DNA of 64,000 bases from Reinekea forsetii (GTDB taxonomy: Bacteria; Pseudomonadota; Gammaproteobacteria; Pseudomonadales; Natronospirillaceae): assembly GCF_018860385.1 (NCBI RefSeq), contig NZ_JAHKPH010000014.1, positions 62,001 to 126,000 on the forward strand, written 5' to 3'. Positions within the stretch are counted from its first letter, which is position 1. Each line of letters starts with the position of its first letter. The notes beneath the pieces are model-generated. The model saw nothing but the letters and a program-made list of their open reading frames with translations. It did no database searches and was not told where the DNA came from. The translations under genes were made by a program, and so were the position numbers. Below, one piece after another: positions 8,851 to 18,498 of this stretch.

Positions 8851-9828
8851 TTAATAATTCATGCTGTGTTTAATGGCTTCAAATACTTTACTGGCATCAG
8901 GAATGTATTCGGCTTCATGCGATAACGGGTAAGGGACATCCATTCCGCACACGCGCAATATTGGCGACTCTAAGTGCAAAAACGCCTGCTCTTGGACCGT
9001 CGCAGCGACTTCAGCACCAAAACCATTTGTCAGTGTCGCTTCGTGGGAAATAATCAGTCGGCCTGTCTTTTTCACTGAATTAACAATGGTCTCGACATCC
9101 CAAGGTACAATCGTTCTTAAATCGACGACTTCACAAGAGATTCCCTCTTCTTGCGCTAACTTGGCGGCTTCAGTAATGATCTCCATCTGAGCTCCCCACG
9201 CTAATAAAGTAATGTCTGTGCCTTCTTCTACAACTTCGGCCACGCCCAATGGAATCTCATAGTCTTCTTCAGGCACTTCACCAACAGACGCACGGTATAA
9301 GCGCTTCGGCTCAAAGAAAATTACAGGGTTATCTTCTCGAATAGAGGCCAACAATAAACCTTTAGCTTGATGCGGATTACGAGGCACCACAACTTTTAAG
9401 CCTGGCGTATGGGCAAAATAAGCTTCGGGAGATTGTGAGTGGTAATGCCCACCATGAATGCCACCACCGTAAGGCGTTCTAACGGTAAGACCGCCAACAT
9501 TAAATTCATTACCACTGCGGTAACGAAATTTAGCTGTTTCATTAACAATCTGATCAAAGGCTGGGAATATGTAATCGGCGAATTGAATTTCTGCAACGGC
9601 TTTAAACCCGTTTGCAGCCATGCCATTGGCAAACCCTAAAATGCCTTGTTCAACTAAAGGAGTATTAAACACTCGATCTTTGCCAAACTTTTCTTGCAAG
9701 TGGCTGGTCGCTCTGAAAACGCCGCCAAAGTGGCCGACATCTTCACCAAAACAAACGCATTTTTCGTCTTCACGCATGGCCGTTTCTAAAGCGCTGTTTA
9801 CGGCCTGAAGGAGATTGATTTTACTCAT
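8851..9828 (-). CDS. bkdA2: Branched-chain 2-oxoacid dehydrogenase E1 beta
   Basis: 325 residues, the usual length. Transketolase-type pyrimidine-binding domain ('[18 protein letters not shown]', '[16 protein letters not shown]', '[19 protein letters not shown]') and the C-terminal transketolase domain ('[22 protein letters not shown]', '[14 protein letters not shown]'). With E1 alpha it decarboxylates branched-chain 2-oxoacids using thiamine diphosphate. The start codon overlaps the E1 alpha stop by 4 nt (ATGA), showing an operon with coupled translation. Confidence 0.92.
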   Translation of the reverse strand: MSKINLLQAVNSALETAMREDEKCVCFGEDVGHFGGVFRATSHLQEKFGKDRVFNTPLVEQGILGFANGMAANGFKAVAEIQFADYIFPAFDQIVNETAKFRYRSGNEFNVGGLTVRTPYGGGIHGGHYHSQSPEAYFAHTPGLKVVVPRNPHQAKGLLLASIREDNPVIFFEPKRLYRASVGEVPEEDYEIPLGVAEVVEEGTDITLLAWGAQMEIITEAAKLAQEEGISCEVVDLRTIVPWDVETIVNSVKKTGRLIISHEATLTNGFGAEVAATVQEQAFLHLESPILRVCGMDVPYPLSHEAEYIPDASKVFEAIKHSMNY

Positions 9829-10991
9829 GAGTCTAACCTCCCAGAAGTTTTCGGATAAGCCGACGGGTACTTTCTAATGTGTGATTTAAGATCGGCCAAC
9901 TGGCTTTCTAAAATAGCCGAAGGTTCATCAAATACGTCGGTGATGATGTCATCAATTTTATTCACTGGACGTTTTTCGGCTTCTTTCATTTGCGCAAGAA
10001 TCTCTTCGCGGTATTCGGCATAGAGCGCGTTTTCTTGCTCATCGTCCCACCAGCCTTTTTTGGTCAACCAATGCTTATAGCGTAAAACTGGGTCTTTAGT
10101 GGCCCATTTAGCTTCTTCTTCTTTTGAGCGATAACCGGTAGGATCATCTGAAGTAGAATGCGCACCTAAGCGATAACTCATGGCTTCGATCAATACAGGC
10201 GCATTGTGCTCGATGGCATACTCACGAGCGACTCGTGTGGCCTCATAAACTGCGAGCAAATCGTTACCATCTATACGAATGGTTTTTATCCCATAGCCTA
10301 CGCCTCGGCTTGCAATGCCGTCGCCAATGTATTGTTCTGAGGCAGGGGTTGAAATGGCATAACCATTATTTCGACAGAAGAATATAGTTGGGCATTTAAG
10401 TACGGCCGCCATGTTTAAGCCGGCATGAAAATCACCTTCACTTGCGGCGCCTTCACCAAAGTAGCAAATAGTACAGGCTTTGTTACCTTCTAATTTTTGA
10501 CTGTAGGCGTATCCCGAGGCTTGCGGAATTTGCGTACCCAAAGGTGAAGAGATGGTCATGTAGTTCAATTCGTTAGAACCATAATGAATAGGCATCTGTC
10601 GACCTTTACCCAGATCGCGCTCATTTGAAAAACACTGATCCATGAACTGCTCGGTACTAAAGCCACGATAACGCAAGGTGCCCTGCTCACGATATTGAGC
10701 AAACACCATATCTTTGGCTTCTAACGCTGCTGCCGAACCAATCGACGCGGCTTCTTCACCTAAGCAAGGCATATAGAATGAAATACGGCCTTGACGTTGG
10801 GCGCTGACCATTCGTTCGTCAAACACCCGAATAAAGGCCAGGTCGCGATATATTTTAAGTGCAAATTCTTTCGACATCTCAGGTTCGACAGCCTTGGGGT
10901 ACAAGGTGCCATCTTGCTTCAACACTTTAAAGATGGGTATTTCTAAAGCGTCGCCTGAGATAAATGTAGGTTTATGAATGGTCTTACTCAT
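9825..10991 (-). CDS. bkdA1: Branched-chain 2-oxoacid dehydrogenase E1 alpha
   Basis: 388 residues with the thiamine-diphosphate motif beginning '[15 protein letters not shown]' and ending in NN ('[10 protein letters not shown]'). The phosphorylation-loop region of the family is also recognisable ('[16 protein letters not shown]'). It is the first bkd gene on the minus strand. The 145-bp gap to the enoyl-CoA hydratase gene upstream is AT-rich and could hold its own promoter, although I could not pick a clear -35/-10 pair. Confidence 0.92.
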   Translation of the reverse strand: MSKTIHKPTFISGDALEIPIFKVLKQDGTLYPKAVEPEMSKEFALKIYRDLAFIRVFDERMVSAQRQGRISFYMPCLGEEAASIGSAAALEAKDMVFAQYREQGTLRYRGFSTEQFMDQCFSNERDLGKGRQMPIHYGSNELNYMTISSPLGTQIPQASGYAYSQKLEGNKACTICYFGEGAASEGDFHAGLNMAAVLKCPTIFFCRNNGYAISTPASEQYIGDGIASRGVGYGIKTIRIDGNDLLAVYEATRVAREYAIEHNAPVLIEAMSYRLGAHSTSDDPTGYRSKEEEAKWATKDPVLRYKHWLTKKGWWDDEQENALYAEYREEILAQMKEAEKRPVNKIDDIITDVFDEPSAILESQLADLKSHIRKYPSAYPKTSGRLDS

Positions 10992-11136
10992 AAAAACCTC
11001 CTCTCGTGTTATTTTAATTAGACGTGGTTAGCCCAAGAATCATTCTGATAAACTTAGACAGCCTTTTTCGAACTGAACTTGTGTTACTTTTTATTATTAT
11101 TTTCATTTTTAATATTTTAATTTTAGTTTGGCGCTT

Positions 11137-11916
11137 TTAATTTAAGAACCAATTAGGTTTTCGTTTTTCAAGAAAAGCACTCAACCCTTCTTGGCCTTCG
11201 TCAGAAACACGTTGATTGGCAATACGCCAAGCTAAGTTTTCCATCAATGTTTCATCTATTGTTCGGGTGCTGACATCTCTAACCAACTTTTTAATTTTTC
11301 GATGCGAATTTGGTCCGCCGGCACACAGGTGATTCACTAGCGTTGAAAGCGTTTCATCAATTTCATCAGAAGCAACTACCTCGTGTACAAGCCCCAAGCT
11401 TAACGCTTTTTCGGCACTGAAACGTTCACCCGTTAGCATGTAACGTTTAGCTTGTCTGGCGCCCAATGCCTTGACGACAAAAGGGGAAATAGTGGCTGGG
11501 CTTAATCCTAACCGCGTTTCAGACAACGCGAAAAAGGTTTGCTGTTCAGCAATAACTATGTCGGCACAGGCGGTTAAACCAACACCGCCACCCATTACAG
11601 CCCCATGAACAATGGCAATAACAGGCTTTCGACAATGCGCGAGATTAAACATGAGATCGGCCAATTGCTTCGCATCGGCTACGTTGTCTTCCATGCTGAC
11701 AGCTTTCATGCCCTTCATCCAATTCAAATCGGCACCGGCACTAAAGTGTTTGCCATTTCCGCGCAAAACAATGGCACGAATATCTTCTGAATCTTGAGCG
11801 TTCTCTATGTGCCCATTCAACGTGTTGATTAACTCGTTATTAAAAGCATTAGAAACGTCTGGTCTGTTCAGACGTAAGGTTAAAATATGATTTTCTAGTT
11901 CGGCTATTACCGTCAT
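11137..11916 (-). CDS. liuC: Enoyl-CoA hydratase family, LiuC-like (3-methylglutaconyl-CoA hydratase)
   Basis: 259 residues, crotonase fold. Oxyanion-hole segments are 'HFSAGADLNWMKGM' and 'GAVMGGGVGLTACADIV', and the catalytic region reads 'ALSETRLGLSPATISPFVV'. The wording FSAGADLNWM and LGL.PATISP is characteristic of methylglutaconyl-CoA hydratases of leucine breakdown, hence the tentative name. The carboxylase genes liuB and liuD that usually accompany liuC are not next to it, so a more general enoyl-CoA hydratase is possible. It lies 13 bp after the acyl-CoA dehydrogenase gene. Confidence 0.75.
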   Translation of the reverse strand: MTVIAELENHILTLRLNRPDVSNAFNNELINTLNGHIENAQDSEDIRAIVLRGNGKHFSAGADLNWMKGMKAVSMEDNVADAKQLADLMFNLAHCRKPVIAIVHGAVMGGGVGLTACADIVIAEQQTFFALSETRLGLSPATISPFVVKALGARQAKRYMLTGERFSAEKALSLGLVHEVVASDEIDETLSTLVNHLCAGGPNSHRKIKKLVRDVSTRTIDETLMENLAWRIANQRVSDEGQEGLSAFLEKRKPNWFLN

Positions 11917-11929
11917 TGTGACTTACCTA

Positions 11930-13075
11930 TTAACTGAATCGTTTTTCAATGTCGCGCGCAATGATCATTTTTTGGATGTCACTGGTGCCTTCATAAATTT
12001 TTGCCACACGAACATCTCGATAAATTTGTTCTAAAGGGAAGTCATTTAGGTAACCGTACCCACCTAACACCTGCATAGCTTCTGAAACAACCGATTCTGC
12101 CATTTCACTAGCCATCAGCTTGGCCATAGCCGCTTCTCTTAGTGCGGCTTCACCTCTATCTTTTTTACACGCTGCCAACCAAACTAACTGACGCGCGGCT
12201 TCTATTTTGGTATCCATATCGGCTAGCCTAAACGCAATGGCTTGATGCTCCATTAGCGGCTTATCAAAACTCTTTCGCTCAAGGGCGTAGTTTGCAGCAA
12301 TATCAAAGGCTGCTTGAGCCATGCCGACACATTGTGCCGCGATACCAATACGACCACCCTCTAAATTAGCTAAAGCAATTGCGTAGCCTTGGCCTTCTTT
12401 ACCTAATAAAGCATCACTGGGTACAACCACATCGTTGAAATGCAATTGAGCCGTATCAGAGGCATGTTGACCCATTTTCTTTTCAATGTTGGTCACTTCA
12501 AACCCAGGCAGTTCAGACGGTACTAAAAACGCACTCATGCCTTTTTTGCCTAACTCTGGGTTTGTTACGGCGAATACAATAGCCACATCGCAGATTGAGC
12601 CATTGGTGATAAATTGCTTGGTTCCACTTATACGCCAACCACCGTCTACTTTGGTGGCTTTGGTTTTTAACGCCGCGGCATCTGACCCGGCTTGTGGTTC
12701 CGTTAAACAAAATGCACCCAGTTGTTCGCCTGTCGCTAATGGCGTTAGCCATTGCTCTTTCTGTTGGTCTGAGCCAAATGCATTTACTGGTCCGCAGACA
12801 ACCGAGTTCATAACCGAAGTCACTGTGGATAAAGCACCATCGCCTTTGGCAATTTCTTCAACCACGAGCGCTAGAGATAAATAGCCTGCGTCACTTCCAC
12901 CGTAAGTCTCGGGTACTAACATACCGTAAAAACCCATTTCACCCAGCTCTCGAATGGTATCAACGGGGATTTCGCTGCTTTTGTCCCAGAGTGCACTGTT
13001 CGGTTTTAGTGCATTAATAGAAAAGTCTGAGGCGGCATCACGCATCATGCGTTGAATGTCGTTTAGCTCTATCAC
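11930..13075 (-). CDS. Acyl-CoA dehydrogenase (short or branched chain)
   Basis: 381-residue FAD enzyme. It shows the family signatures 'AFCLTEPQAGSDAAALKT' and 'QVLGGYGYLNDFPLEQIYRD', and the probable catalytic Glu in 'KIYEGTSDIQKM'. In this position next to bkd and a LiuC-like gene it probably oxidises isobutyryl-, 2-methylbutyryl- or isovaleryl-CoA. The exact substrate cannot be decided by eye. It is the first gene of the catabolic group, and a LiuR-like palindrome lies about 140 bp upstream. Confidence 0.87.
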   Translation of the reverse strand: MIELNDIQRMMRDAASDFSINALKPNSALWDKSSEIPVDTIRELGEMGFYGMLVPETYGGSDAGYLSLALVVEEIAKGDGALSTVTSVMNSVVCGPVNAFGSDQQKEQWLTPLATGEQLGAFCLTEPQAGSDAAALKTKATKVDGGWRISGTKQFITNGSICDVAIVFAVTNPELGKKGMSAFLVPSELPGFEVTNIEKKMGQHASDTAQLHFNDVVVPSDALLGKEGQGYAIALANLEGGRIGIAAQCVGMAQAAFDIAANYALERKSFDKPLMEHQAIAFRLADMDTKIEAARQLVWLAACKKDRGEAALREAAMAKLMASEMAESVVSEAMQVLGGYGYLNDFPLEQIYRDVRVAKIYEGTSDIQKMIIARDIEKRFS

Positions 13076-13211
13076 AGTGACCTCTTCGGCAGTTCGCCTT
13101 GATAAGGATAGCTTAAGTAAACCGCCCTAGGCTGTTTATACAGCTTCTTTAGACGCAGAATCCCTAAGGCTTAAATCGTTCATTTTTATTTGGGGTGTAG
13201 GCTAATTCAGG

Positions 13212-13227
13212 TTTACGTTAACGTCAA
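13212..13227. promoter_or_regulatory. LiuR-like operator palindrome
   Basis: TTTACGTTAACGTCAA is a 16-bp near-perfect palindrome (one mismatched pair). It resembles the sites of the MerR-family regulator LiuR that controls branched-chain amino acid and fatty acid breakdown in gammaproteobacteria. It lies upstream of the acyl-CoA dehydrogenase/liuC/bkd group. The regulator gene itself is not in the window. Confidence 0.5.
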
Positions 13228-13354
13228 TTCGGTGAAAATATAAATTTGTCAGTTAATGTGTACGGTTAACTCAGAAAGGCTGATAAACAGGAGGTTACAA
13301 GCAGAGTGAGTGTGTGCTCACTCACTCGAATCGGTGTTGTAAGGCGAGCCTTAC

Positions 13355-13732
13355 TTAGAACGACATGGCATTTGATAAATCATCATCAATATCACTTGGG
13401 TTAACCACTATGGCTTCCTCTTGGCGATCTGGGAAGACCGCGACCACAACTTGATCTTCTGTTAACCCAGGCACCCAACGAGTCTGCCATGCGTTTAAAT
13501 CTATCGACTGAGGTTCACAAGCTTTCCAATCTCCATGAACCCACTGCTGCGCACATTCTTTATGAGGCCAAATAGGTAAACAATCGCCATCTTCACTGTT
13601 CAACAACACAAAGCCTTTGTTGTCGGACAGGATCCAAATTTCCTGCTGCTCAAGCGCCGTTTCGACAAGGTATTCATACCTTTCTTGTGAATCGAGTTGC
13701 TCTAGGTGCTGGTATGGGTTTGGGTTACTCAT
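13355..13732 (-). CDS. DUF2750 family protein
   Basis: About 125 residues, cytoplasmic. The pattern 'ERYEYLVETALEQQEIWIL', 'GDCLPIWPHKECAQ', 'WVPGLTEDQVVVAVFP' and a C-terminal 'VVNPSDIDDDL' matches the DUF2750 family, whose role is unknown. I start it at 13732 (MSNPNPYQ), because GAAGAG lies at the right distance; ATGs at 13744 and 13783 are also open. It is a single gene, divergent from the iron-regulated operon. Confidence 0.75.
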   Translation of the reverse strand: MSNPNPYQHLEQLDSQERYEYLVETALEQQEIWILSDNKGFVLLNSEDGDCLPIWPHKECAQQWVHGDWKACEPQSIDLNAWQTRWVPGLTEDQVVVAVFPDRQEEAIVVNPSDIDDDLSNAMSF

Positions 13733-13815
13733 AAAACTCTTCATCGTTGATATTTGTGCACAGTGTGCGGTGGTGTAACGCAAAGGTCGAGGTTTTTTAT
13801 GTGAATATTTACTTT

Positions 13816-13834
13816 GGTATTGATAATCATTATC
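13816..13834. promoter_or_regulatory. Fur box 1
   Basis: GGTATTGATAATCATTATC matches the 19-bp Fur consensus (GATAATGATAATCATTATC) at 17 of 19 positions. It lies 56 bp before the first imelysin gene, in the expected place for iron-dependent repression. Confidence 0.8.
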
Positions 13835-13853
13835 AACTAATGTTTAATCGCAC

Positions 13854-13872
13854 GCAAATGATAACCATTACC
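13854..13872. promoter_or_regulatory. Fur box 2
   Basis: GCAAATGATAACCATTACC matches the Fur consensus at 15 of 19 positions and ends 17 bp before the imelysin start codon. Together with box 1 it suggests tandem Fur binding across the promoter. Confidence 0.65.
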
Positions 13873-13889
13873 AATAAAAGAGAGTCTCC

Positions 13890-15116
13890 ATGAAAAAGTT
13901 TCTGCTCGCCCCACTTTTTGTTTGCGGCATTGCTCAAGCCGACATTACGCCTAGCCAAGTGATTGAAGGCTATGCCGATTTAGCGCTGGCCACTTACAGT
14001 GATGCTCTACATACGGCGGAGCATCTGCATGAGCATTTAGAGTGGCTGGTTAAATCACCCTCACAGAGTGCACTAGACGAGGCAAAGGCCGCTTGGATTG
14101 CAGCACGACCTTCATACCAACAATCTGAAGTATTTCGTTTCGGGAATAGTATTGTTGATGATTGGGAAGGCCAGTTAAATGCTTGGCCGCTCGATGAAGG
14201 CTTAATTGACTATGTCGACAACAGTGCCTATGAACATGAATTAGGTAACGATGGCAGTATGGCTAACATTGTAGCTAACAAGAAGGTTGGCGATCTAAAA
14301 GTATCACGACTTAACCCTAAAACATTAGCCAATTTAAACGAATTTGGCGGATCAGAAGCTAACGTTGCCACCGGATACCACGCCATTGAGTTTCTACTTT
14401 GGGGTCAAGATTTGAATGGTCACGAGGCTGGTGCGGGCAATCGACCTTGGACCGATTATGCAAAGGGCAATGAGTGTCGCGACGGTCACTGCAAGCGCCG
14501 AGGACAATATTTATTGGCCGCCAGTGAATTGCTGATTGATGATTTAGCCTACATGGTGAACCAATGGGCGCCAAACGAAGACAATTACCGTGCTGAACTG
14601 TTAGCGCTAGAATCAAAACAAGCGTTAAACAGAGTGCTCTTTGGTATGGGCTCGTTAGCTTTAGGTGAACTGGCAGGCGAACGAATAAAAGTAGCTTTAA
14701 CCGCTAACTCTACCGAAGATGAACACGATTGTTTTTCTGACAACACACATAACTCTCACTACTACAACGCGCAAGGCATCGCTAACCTTTACTTTGGCCA
14801 CTACACCGATGCCAATGGTGAAACCTTGTCCGTACCTAGTTTGCGCGACTACTTTGCAAGCCAAGGTGAATTAGAGTTTATTCACGACGCCGATAACGCT
14901 TTTCATGCAACCGAAGCAAGCTTGATGAAAGTGGTTAAAAGCGCAAAAGCGGGCATTGCATTCGATCAACTCATCGCACCAGGTAATGCCACCGGCAAGG
15001 CAATGTTAACAAACGCCATCAATAACCTTGTAAATGAAACGCACGTCATTGAGCGCATGGCTCAGCTTTTAGATATTGCACAACTAACACCTGACGATGC
15101 TGGACATGAATTTTAA
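13890..15116 (+). CDS. Imelysin family iron-regulated protein (peptidase M75 fold)
   Basis: 408 residues with a signal peptide (1-18, ending AQA), so periplasmic or surface exposed. The conserved GxHxxE motif is present as 'GYHAIEFLLWGQDL' (near residue 165). Imelysins bind iron or haem-derived iron and are not peptidases in the usual sense. First gene of a Fur-controlled cluster with a di-haem DUF1111 protein, a second imelysin-like protein and a DUF1513 protein, an arrangement known from other gammaproteobacteria. It overlaps the next gene by up to 20 nt. Confidence 0.87.
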   Translation: MKKFLLAPLFVCGIAQADITPSQVIEGYADLALATYSDALHTAEHLHEHLEWLVKSPSQSALDEAKAAWIAARPSYQQSEVFRFGNSIVDDWEGQLNAWPLDEGLIDYVDNSAYEHELGNDGSMANIVANKKVGDLKVSRLNPKTLANLNEFGGSEANVATGYHAIEFLLWGQDLNGHEAGAGNRPWTDYAKGNECRDGHCKRRGQYLLAASELLIDDLAYMVNQWAPNEDNYRAELLALESKQALNRVLFGMGSLALGELAGERIKVALTANSTEDEHDCFSDNTHNSHYYNAQGIANLYFGHYTDANGETLSVPSLRDYFASQGELEFIHDADNAFHATEASLMKVVKSAKAGIAFDQLIAPGNATGKAMLTNAINNLVNETHVIERMAQLLDIAQLTPDDAGHEF

Positions 15117-16518
15117 TCATCATACCAAATGCTTATTGGGTTTTAGCATGGCGGTGGCTGTTTATTCAGCCACTGCTTTTGCGCAATTACCACTGACGGG
15201 TGGGCAAACCACCACACAAAAAACTGGCTCAGCAGCCTTTAGCCAGCCTGCGGCTAATTTACCCCTGCTCGACCGAGTCGACTTCAGTGTAGGAAACTCA
15301 TTCTTTCGTAACCCTTGGGTGATTGCACCCAGCTCGACCGTTGCGCGCGATGGGCTCGGGCCACTGTTTAATACTAACGGCTGTCAAAACTGCCACATAC
15401 GTGATGGTCGCGGACACGCACCAATCAATGAAGACGATACTGCAACTTCGATGCTAGTGCGATTATCAATCGTGGCTCTAACGGCCGAAGAAAAACGCCA
15501 ACAACTTAAGCGTGGCCCAAATGCCGAGCCTAACTATGGGCACCAATTTCAAGACGGCGCTGTTCCAGGTGTGGCTCCAGAAGGTCGAATTGAAATGTCT
15601 TGGAATACAGCGTCGTTTCGTTACCCCGATGGTGAAAAGGTTACGTTAAGATCTCCGCAATTATCACTGACCAATCTTAACTATGGCGAGTTGTCTAAGC
15701 AGGTACAAACCTCAATACGGATTGCTCCCCAGATGATTGGACTTGGGTTGCTCGAACAGGTAAGCGAACAAACCATTCTCGCAAATGCTGACCCGGATGA
15801 TGTCGACAATGATGGTATTTCTGGCCGAGCCAATTTTGTTTGGAATGTTCGACAACAACAAACTCAACTAGGGCGATTCGGTTGGAAAGCTGGCATGCCC
15901 ACCTTAGAACAACAAAATGCAGCGGCTTTTAACGGTGATTTGGGGATAACCAGTGAGTTGTTTCCTAAAGATCATTGCACAGAAATTCAACGTCAATGCC
16001 TTAGCGCACCCAATGGCGATTCAGGTGCTGAAAAAGAATTGCAAAAAGATGTTCTCACCGCCGTCACTTTTTACACTCGTCATTTAGCCGTGCCTATACA
16101 ACGTAACCACAACAGTAAAGAGGTTATGCAAGGAGAAGCGTTATTTAAATCGACAGGTTGCGCTGCTTGCCATACACCCACAATGAAAACACCTTACCTA
16201 GCCGATTTACCCGCGCTGTCTGAGCAAACCTTTCATCCCTTTACCGATTTATTATTACACGATATGGGTCCTAAATTAGCTGATCATCGAGAAGAGTTTT
16301 TAGCCAGTGGTCTCGAATGGCGAACGCCACCATTATGGGGGACGGGTTATGCACTTGAAGTAAATGATCAGGTGGCATTATTGCACGACGGTCGCGCGCA
16401 AAGTGTTGAAGAAGCTATTTTGTGGCACGGTGGAGAAGCCGAGACAAGCCGGCAACGCTTTATCTATTTAGCGAAGCAAAAGCGAGACGCCTTAATTGCA
16501 TTCGTTAACTCACTTTAA
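15097..16518 (+). CDS. Di-haem c-type thiol oxidoreductase-like protein (DUF1111)
   Basis: 473 residues, exported (hydrophobic segment ending AFAQ, about residue 30). Two CXXCH haem sites are seen: CQNCH (96-100) and CAACH (near 355). The N-terminal 'RNPWVIAPSSTVARDGLGPLF' and the C-terminal 'RTPPLWG', 'LLHDGRAQSVEEAILWHGGEA' are typical of the DUF1111 relatives of di-haem cytochrome c peroxidase. A redox role in iron handling is inferred from the cluster. Either ATG 15097 or ATG 15106 may be used; both overlap the imelysin gene. Confidence 0.87.
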   Translation: MLDMNFNHHTKCLLGFSMAVAVYSATAFAQLPLTGGQTTTQKTGSAAFSQPAANLPLLDRVDFSVGNSFFRNPWVIAPSSTVARDGLGPLFNTNGCQNCHIRDGRGHAPINEDDTATSMLVRLSIVALTAEEKRQQLKRGPNAEPNYGHQFQDGAVPGVAPEGRIEMSWNTASFRYPDGEKVTLRSPQLSLTNLNYGELSKQVQTSIRIAPQMIGLGLLEQVSEQTILANADPDDVDNDGISGRANFVWNVRQQQTQLGRFGWKAGMPTLEQQNAAAFNGDLGITSELFPKDHCTEIQRQCLSAPNGDSGAEKELQKDVLTAVTFYTRHLAVPIQRNHNSKEVMQGEALFKSTGCAACHTPTMKTPYLADLPALSEQTFHPFTDLLLHDMGPKLADHREEFLASGLEWRTPPLWGTGYALEVNDQVALLHDGRAQSVEEAILWHGGEAETSRQRFIYLAKQKRDALIAFVNSL

Positions 16519-16527
16519 AAGGTCAAT

Positions 16528-17403
16528 ATGAAACGCTTTCTATTTTTACTTGTCACTGCCTTTTTTTCTTTATTGGGTACATTGAGCGCGGAAGAAAACC
16601 GTTACGATTTGGAGGTTTTAAGACAATTTAAAACCTATACAACACAACTAGAAAATGCCGTGACCAGCCAATGTGAAACCGAGTCTGGTGTTAACTTCAC
16701 ACAACTATGGACAGAAACTGCTTCGCAGTGGTTTCTAATTAAAGGATTAGGATTACCCGCGCTTGAGTTTTTACAGTTAGACCATCAAGTTGTGTTTTGG
16801 CCCGATTCAAAAGATCGTTTACGTAAGCAAGTAAACAATGCCCTCACATCACAACTAAGTTCAACACAATTAGATGCCTTACCAAACTCCGTGATGAGCT
16901 TATCGGCCATTGAATACATTCAAACGCTTACGCCAAGCGATGAGCATTGCCAATGGCAAGCGGCCATTATGAAAAAGCAAACTGGGCTCGCAATAGAATT
17001 GTTTGACCTTCAACAGTATTATGAGTTTTCAACTTTCGAACAGGTCACCGCCTTGCACTCAAGTGTGTTGCTTAGTCATAGTTTATTGAAAGAAGTGTTA
17101 TCGAACAGCGCAAAAGTTAACTGGGCCTTAGCACCGGGGTGGCGGTCTCAATCTGGCTGGCCAATTTTACAAGCACTGAGCGCTCAAATTAATACCTTGT
17201 TTAAACAGCTCGACCCGGATTCTGATCAGCGTGCACGAACAGAACTGTTGCTTAAACAAGTGATCGATTCAGAAGCACCACTAACTCAATCAGAACTAGC
17301 TGATTTAAACCAGCAACTTAAAATGCTGGCGCACTATATAGAAAATGACCTCGCCTTATCACTCGATATTTATTTAGGGTTTAACAATTTTGACGGTGAT
17401 TAG
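16528..17403 (+). CDS. Second imelysin-like protein
   Basis: 291 residues with a signal peptide ending near LSAEE. The length and the helical pattern ('LSSTQLDALPNSVMSLSAIEYIQTL') fit the shorter imelysin paralogue of this cluster. The GxHxxE motif is degenerate here ('SLSAIEYI'), so its metal site probably differs from that of the first imelysin. It lies 9 bp after the DUF1111 gene and overlaps the DUF1513 gene by 14 nt. Confidence 0.75.
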   Translation: MKRFLFLLVTAFFSLLGTLSAEENRYDLEVLRQFKTYTTQLENAVTSQCETESGVNFTQLWTETASQWFLIKGLGLPALEFLQLDHQVVFWPDSKDRLRKQVNNALTSQLSSTQLDALPNSVMSLSAIEYIQTLTPSDEHCQWQAAIMKKQTGLAIELFDLQQYYEFSTFEQVTALHSSVLLSHSLLKEVLSNSAKVNWALAPGWRSQSGWPILQALSAQINTLFKQLDPDSDQRARTELLLKQVIDSEAPLTQSELADLNQQLKMLAHYIENDLALSLDIYLGFNNFDGD

Positions 17404-18445
17404 TCGGCGAGCGTTTTTACGCCAAGGGTCGGCTTTGGCGTTAGCCGCTCCACTTAAATCTTTAGCCTTTGCAAACGCCACGACCAATACTGACGAGCTA
17501 ATCATTGGCGCGTCCAGATTAGGCAGTGACCACTTTGCCATTAGCGCAGTAAACCTTGATGGCGCGCTGCAATGGCAACTGCCTTTACCGGGCCGCGGGC
17601 ATGATATTGCATTGCACCCAAACCTAGACATTGGTATTGCCATTGCGCGTCGACCGGGCAGCTATTTACAGTTATTTAGCTCACGAACCGGCCAAGATTT
17701 AGGGCTAGTCAGAGCTGGTAATCAATTAAAGTTGAACGGCCACGCTTGCTGGGTAAACAACAAGCTCATTGTCAGCGCCAGTCATCGAGTCAGCTCTCAA
17801 ATGTGTTTACTCAGCTACGAATTAACTGAAAATCAATTGGTTGAAGTTGGCCAGCAGTTTTTTGACTATATTGGACCACATGAAATCGCCTTTGCGGCTA
17901 ATGCCGTTTGGGTTGCTGTTGGAGGTTTAAAAACCAAGGGTCGAGAAGTAACCAATAAAAATAGTCTTACCTCATGCGTGCTCCAACTATCACCCAATAA
18001 TTTAAAGGTAGAAAAGGTGTTCCCGGCTCCTTTTGCGGGTCTCAGCCTAAGACACCTAGCCTTCTCAGAACACGAAACTCTTTATGTTGCAGGCCAATAC
18101 CAACTGGACCCAAACAACAGCCCACCACTTTTGTTTGCACTAAAAAATGAAACGCTCACGCCACTGAAGGCACCGCCTAGCCTTTGGGCTCAACTGAAAG
18201 GCTACATCGGCAGTGTAGGAGTCAGTGAAGGAATGATTGTAGCAACCAGCCCTCGTGCTCACTGGCTAGGCTGGTTTGCAGAGCATAATTTTGAATTGAC
18301 CGATCAGTTTTTACTGCCAGACGTATGCGCACTGGCAGCAACCTCTCAAGGTTTGTTCGCAGGTTCAGGCACAGGGAGAGTCTACAACCAAGGAGATGTG
18401 ATTCCGAGCAAGATACGATGGGATAACCATTTCAGTGCGACTTGA
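17390..18445 (+). CDS. DUF1513 protein with Tat signal
   Basis: 351 residues. The N-terminus carries a twin-arginine signal (SRRAFLRQGSALALAAPL), so it is exported folded to the periplasm. The body is rich in beta-strand blade patterns ending in short turns, as in DUF1513 beta-propeller proteins of imelysin loci. Its biochemical role is unknown. Last clear member of the Fur-controlled operon; the next gene begins 53 bp later. Confidence 0.82.
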   Translation: MTVISRRAFLRQGSALALAAPLKSLAFANATTNTDELIIGASRLGSDHFAISAVNLDGALQWQLPLPGRGHDIALHPNLDIGIAIARRPGSYLQLFSSRTGQDLGLVRAGNQLKLNGHACWVNNKLIVSASHRVSSQMCLLSYELTENQLVEVGQQFFDYIGPHEIAFAANAVWVAVGGLKTKGREVTNKNSLTSCVLQLSPNNLKVEKVFPAPFAGLSLRHLAFSEHETLYVAGQYQLDPNNSPPLLFALKNETLTPLKAPPSLWAQLKGYIGSVGVSEGMIVATSPRAHWLGWFAEHNFELTDQFLLPDVCALAATSQGLFAGSGTGRVYNQGDVIPSKIRWDNHFSAT

Positions 18446-18498
18446 ACATAAGCTAAAACCTTGAGAACATCGGGGCATGAATCACCCCTGAGGTCCGT

